Source: Planctomycetota bacterium (GTDB lineage Bacteria > Planctomycetota > Phycisphaerae > UBA1845 > CAIVHJ01). Taken from it: 8,241 bases of DNA. How positions within the stretch are numbered: the stretch's first letter is position 1; every line of letters begins with the position of its first letter. The stretch spans positions 1 through 8,241 of the forward strand of contig JACZTW010000177.1 of the NCBI GenBank assembly GCA_022573485.1. Reading direction: 5' to 3'. Made by a program: the position numbers and the translations under genes. Shown here piece after piece: positions 5,957-8,241 of this stretch. The notes below the pieces were generated by a model. It was not told where the DNA came from, searched no databases, and was given only the letters and a program-made list of their open reading frames with translations.

Positions 5957-7252
5957 TCAGGCGGGCAAGCCGTTGCGGATGACGTGCTCGACGGCCTCAC
6001 AGAAGCGGTCGAGTTCGGGAAGCATGGTATAGACGTTCGGCGAGACCCTCATACCCTCGAATTCCTCGTGCTTGATGGCCACCGCCATAATGCGATGCTT
6101 CTTCCAAAGCCAACTGACCAGCTTGCCGGTGTCCACGCCGTCGATCTGCACCACGGCGATCGCGCAGGCGAAGCCCGGCTTGAGGCTGGTGTGCAGGCGA
6201 ACGCGGTCATTCCGGAGCAGCCGCTTGGCCCAGTAGTCGCGCAGGTAGGACAGCCGGGCCTCCTTGCGATCACGCCCGATGCCCTGATGGAAACTCAATG
6301 CTTCGGCGATGGCCAGATAGGGCGCGGCGGGGTGCGTGCCGATTTCCTCAAACTTACGGATGTTCTCGTCCTGTTCCTCCGAAGCCGCCATCAATGGCCA
6401 GAGATCCTTGATTCTGTTACGGCGGACATAGAGCAATCCCGTGCCGTGCGGTGCGCAAAGCCACTTGTGCAAGCTGGTCGCATAGTAATCGCAATCGAGA
6501 TCCGAAATCTTGAAGCTGAAATGCGCCAGCGCGTGGGCGCCGTCGATGATGACCGGAATGCCCTTGGCCCGACCCAGCGCCGCCACTTCGCGCACCGGCA
6601 GAATTTGGCCGGTGCAAAAGACGAGATGCGAGACCAGGATCATGCGCGTTTTGGACGTGATGTTTTGCTCGAAGAGCGACACGATTTCGCTCGGATTCTC
6701 GCACGGTGTAGGAATCGAGAACTGTTTGAGCACGATGCCTTCGCGGCGCTCGCGTTGTTTGAACGTGTTGATCATACGCGGGTAGTCCACGGTCGTGGTC
6801 AATACTTCGTCGCCGCGCTGGAGATCAAAACCGAACTGGCAGGTCTGCAGGCCCTCCGAAGCATTGCGCGTCAGCGCGATTTCCTCTTTGTCCGTGCCGA
6901 ACTCCGCCGCCAGCCGCTCCCGCACATTCTCGCGTTGTGGCTCGAGCACGTTCCACATGGTATGCGCCGGGGCTTTGTGGGAGAAGTCCAAGTGGCGTTT
7001 CATGGCGTCCTGAACCAGCCTCGTTGCCGGACTCACCCCGCCATTGTTGAGATTGATGATCGAGCGATCGACCGTGTACGCCTGCGAGACTTGGAACCAG
7101 AAGTCCTCGTCACCGGCCGCCTCATGCGGGCCTCTGTTGTAGGAAGCCAGGCTGCTCAGAACAGCGGACGCCCGCGCGGGGCACAGCGTCGCCCCGGCAA
7201 TGGCGGCGGCGGGCATACTCAGGGAACCCAGAAACTGTCGTCGGCTGACCAT
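5957..7252 (-). CDS. Tat-exported class V aminotransferase-fold PLP enzyme
   Basis: The 431-residue protein opens with a textbook twin-arginine signal: SRRQFL at 3-8, a hydrophobic stretch, and a likely AxA cleavage after residue 30 (ARASA). It should therefore be folded and loaded with cofactor before export. The mature part is a fold-type I, class V PLP enzyme of the isopenicillin-N epimerase/cysteine-desulfurase superfamily. Motifs are INLNNGG (66-72), TRNASEGLQT (128-137, phosphate contact), DGAHALAH (237-244, Asp for the pyridine ring), SLHKW (260-264, Lys263 Schiff base) and MRVSPNVYT (401-409, carboxylate-binding Arg). No loop with a catalytic cysteine like that of CsdB/SufS desulfurases is seen, so epimerase, transaminase or C-S lyase-like chemistry is more likely; the substrate is unknown. 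The start at 7252 is chosen over 7312 because GAGGAGG lies six bases upstream and the longer start falls inside the promoter. The next gene downstream starts 135 bp away. Confidence 0.88.
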   Translation of the reverse strand: MVSRRQFLGSLSMPAAAIAGATLCPARASAVLSSLASYNRGPHEAAGDEDFWFQVSQAYTVDRSIINLNNGGVSPATRLVQDAMKRHLDFSHKAPAHTMWNVLEPQRENVRERLAAEFGTDKEEIALTRNASEGLQTCQFGFDLQRGDEVLTTTVDYPRMINTFKQRERREGIVLKQFSIPTPCENPSEIVSLFEQNITSKTRMILVSHLVFCTGQILPVREVAALGRAKGIPVIIDGAHALAHFSFKISDLDCDYYATSLHKWLCAPHGTGLLYVRRNRIKDLWPLMAASEEQDENIRKFEEIGTHPAAPYLAIAEALSFHQGIGRDRKEARLSYLRDYWAKRLLRNDRVRLHTSLKPGFACAIAVVQIDGVDTGKLVSWLWKKHRIMAVAIKHEEFEGMRVSPNVYTMLPELDRFCEAVEHVIRNGLPA

Positions 7253-7258
7253 GACATG

Positions 7259-7265
7259 CCTCCTC
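7259..7265 (-). promoter_or_regulatory. Shine-Dalgarno fixing the aminotransferase start
   Basis: GAGGAGG on the minus strand ends six bases before the ATG at 7252. It places the Tat motif at residues 3-8, as expected for an export signal. Confidence 0.85.
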
Positions 7266-7297
7266 GCTGGACGTGGTGTCTGCTGAAACCTGCTCCA

Positions 7298-7326
7298 ATG
7301 ATCACGAAACATGGGGAAGTTGTCAA
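7298..7326 (-). promoter_or_regulatory. Sigma70-type promoter of the aminotransferase gene
   Basis: A perfect TTGACA (-35, 7321-7326) is followed after 17 bases by GATCAT (-10, 7298-7303, 4/6 matches). The predicted start is near 7291, giving a leader of about 39 bases before the ATG at 7252. Confidence 0.6.
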
Positions 7327-7383
7327 AGATGTAACCAGTTTCAGCCTGTCAGCTTGATGCTACACGCCCGACCGCGCTCCCCT

Positions 7384-7453
7384 CTTCACGCTTCACGAAT
7401 CGCGATTCACGAACTACGATCCACTCTCTCAGCACTCAGCACTCAGCACTCAA
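7384..7453. repeat. Heptamer tandem repeat, copy B (cttcacg and cactcag units)
   Basis: Ten successive 7-mers can be read: cttcacg twice, then aatcgcg, attcacg, aactacg, atccact, ctctcag, cactcag twice and cactcaa. It joins the cttcacg unit found at 3836-3870 to the cactcag unit found, inverted, at 1882-1909. The 32 bases 7421-7452 are an exact reverse complement of 1883-1914. It lies in the divergent gap between the aminotransferase and the DUF3050 gene. Confidence 0.85.
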
Positions 7454-7607
7454 CAAGATGGTCGGTCGCGACCCACCCTGCAAACTCTGCCGGCAGGCAG
7501 ATCCCACTCGTTGGTGCCTCTTGCAGACGATCCACAAGCGTGGCATACGGGCAGGAAACCAAAGTTCCGCTTGTTATGCGGATCAATCTGATTATTGTTA
7601 GCTGCAC
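7443..7607 (-). other. Doubtful 54-codon ORF or gene remnant
   Basis: Read from a GTG at 7607, this frame gives 54 residues including the stretches TLVSCPYATLVDRLQEA and LPAEFAGWVATDHLVEC. Its TGA stop is supplied by the heptamer array. The residue mix looks more protein-like than usual for junk frames, but there is no Shine-Dalgarno, no ATG, no recognised family, and a stop shortly upstream. It could be the tail of a degraded gene cut off by the repeat, or chance. I see no other gene in the 7253-7642 gap. Confidence 0.15.
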
Positions 7608-7642
7608 TTGTGAACCGATATTGAAACAGTCATGGAGCTATA

Positions 7643-8241
7643 ATGCGAAGCGTGAGTACTGCAAACTGCGAAATCAACACGACGGAGCTAGTCGACCGGC
7701 TGATATCCCACTCGCTCTACGATGAACTGCGGGATGAAGAGAGTCTTCGCATCTTCATGCGGTCTCACGTTTTCTGTGTTTGGGACTTTCAGTCCTTGCT
7801 TAAGGCACTACAGCGATTGGTCACCTGCGTCGAGGTGCCGTGGCTTCCCACCGCCGATCCGGAGGCTCGCCGTTTGGTGAATGAGATCGTTCTGGACGAA
7901 GAATCCGACGAAGCTCCGGGCGGTGGACATCTTTCTCATTTTGAGTTGTATCTCCAGGCGATGCAAGAATGTGGCGCTGATGCCGTGTCGATGGGCGTAT
8001 TTCTTGAGGATCTGCGCGGCCCTGCGGATTTACGCGAAGCCCTTGCGCGACCAACATTGCCCCCCGGTGTGTCGGCCTTCGTCGGAACGACGATGGGCAT
8101 CGCGGAATCGGGGCACGTGCACCGCATCGCGGCTGCCTTCGCATACGGACGCGAAGATATCATCCCTGCAATGTTTCAGCGTCTGGTCAATCGATTCGCC
8201 GAGACGGCACCCGAACGGTGGGCGACGTTTAGCTTTTACTT
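7643..8241 (+). CDS. DUF3050 family protein, 3' end cut by window edge
   Basis: The first 199 residues are present and the frame is open to the window edge. The sequence follows the DUF3050 (PF11251) pattern closely: HVFCVWDFQSLLKALQ (42-57), PWLPT (66-70), ARRLVNEIVLDEESDE (75-90), SHFELYLQAM (98-107) and AAFAYGREDIIPAMF (163-177). The family is all-helical and related to haem-oxygenase-like folds, in which His and Glu residues such as H42, E81, E86/E87, H99 and E101 could bind metal; this is inferred from fold membership. The enzymatic role is not known to me. The ATG at 7643 has GGAG five bases upstream and matches the family N-terminus (a short lead, then HSLYDEL). Perhaps 40-60 residues are missing beyond the edge. 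No convincing promoter was found. Confidence 0.88.
   Translation, partial: MRSVSTANCEINTTELVDRLISHSLYDELRDEESLRIFMRSHVFCVWDFQSLLKALQRLVTCVEVPWLPTADPEARRLVNEIVLDEESDEAPGGGHLSHFELYLQAMQECGADAVSMGVFLEDLRGPADLREALARPTLPPGVSAFVGTTMGIAESGHVHRIAAAFAYGREDIIPAMFQRLVNRFAETAPERWATFSFY

Noticed and set aside
5919..5966. 10-bp direct repeat tcaggcgggc (5919-5928 and 5957-5966)
   Set aside because: It is short and G+C-rich, one copy is the end of the aminotransferase coding sequence, and there is no element between the copies. It is likely chance.
5957..7252. Cysteine desulfurase or selenocysteine lyase feeding SenB
   Set aside because: No catalytic-cysteine loop is visible and the Tat signal exports the enzyme away from the cytoplasmic SenB, so this specific assignment is not supported.
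5984..7357. 457-codon plus-strand open frame
   Set aside because: It is the antisense shadow of the aminotransferase gene, whose motifs, Tat signal and ribosome-binding site are unambiguous. The plus-strand translation has no recognisable domain.
7639..7644. TATAAT as a promoter -10 for the DUF3050 gene
   Set aside because: It overlaps the ATG at 7643 and has no properly spaced -35 (TTGAAA at 7621 is only 12 bases away), so a transcript from it would start inside the gene.

Overview
The window comes from a bacterium of fairly high G+C. Its intergenic DNA carries arrays of degenerate 7-bp tandem repeats and REP-like hairpins of the 'gtccctacgggac' type. I associate this combination with Planctomycetota or related PVC/Acidobacteria-like genomes, but the assignment is an inference and there is no rRNA or other marker to settle it.

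Layout. (1) Bases 1-225 are non-coding and packed with inverted repeats, including a perfect 20-bp hairpin. (2) 318-1631 (-) is an AIPR-like (abortive-infection/phage-resistance family) protein. It has a near-consensus sigma70 promoter, a strong Shine-Dalgarno and its own 13-bp stem terminator, and its base composition is lower in G+C than its neighbours, so it looks like an acquired single-gene cargo. (3) 2043-3767 (+) is a full-length recJ, the single-strand exonuclease of recombination and repair. (4) 3768-3870 is a heptamer-repeat block in the convergent gap. It forms the last codons and the stop of the next gene. (5) 3852-4847 (-) is a SenB/TIGR04348-type glycosyltransferase (selenosugar synthase of selenoneine biosynthesis). 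It lies 44 bp downstream of a membrane-anchored protein of unknown function (4892-5821, -) and probably forms a two-gene operon with it. A promoter-like TATAAT inside a 13-bp palindrome lies ahead of the pair. (6) 5957-7252 (-) is a Tat-exported class V (PLP) aminotransferase-fold enzyme with a good promoter and ribosome-binding site. (7) 7253-7642 is a divergent intergenic region with a second, inverted copy of the heptamer element and a doubtful 54-codon ORF. (8) 7643 to the right edge (+) is a truncated DUF3050 (haem-oxygenase-like) gene.

How the genes relate. The only clear biochemical theme is selenium/sulfur metabolism, through SenB. Its usual partners SenA (selenoneine synthase) and SenC/SelD (selenophosphate synthetase) are not in the window, so this SenB is either an orphan or works with distant genes. 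The most unusual points are the orphan senB beside an uncharacterised membrane protein, the heptamer repeats (one pair is a perfect 32-bp inverted repeat about 5.5 kb apart), and the AIPR gene flanked by REP-like DNA.
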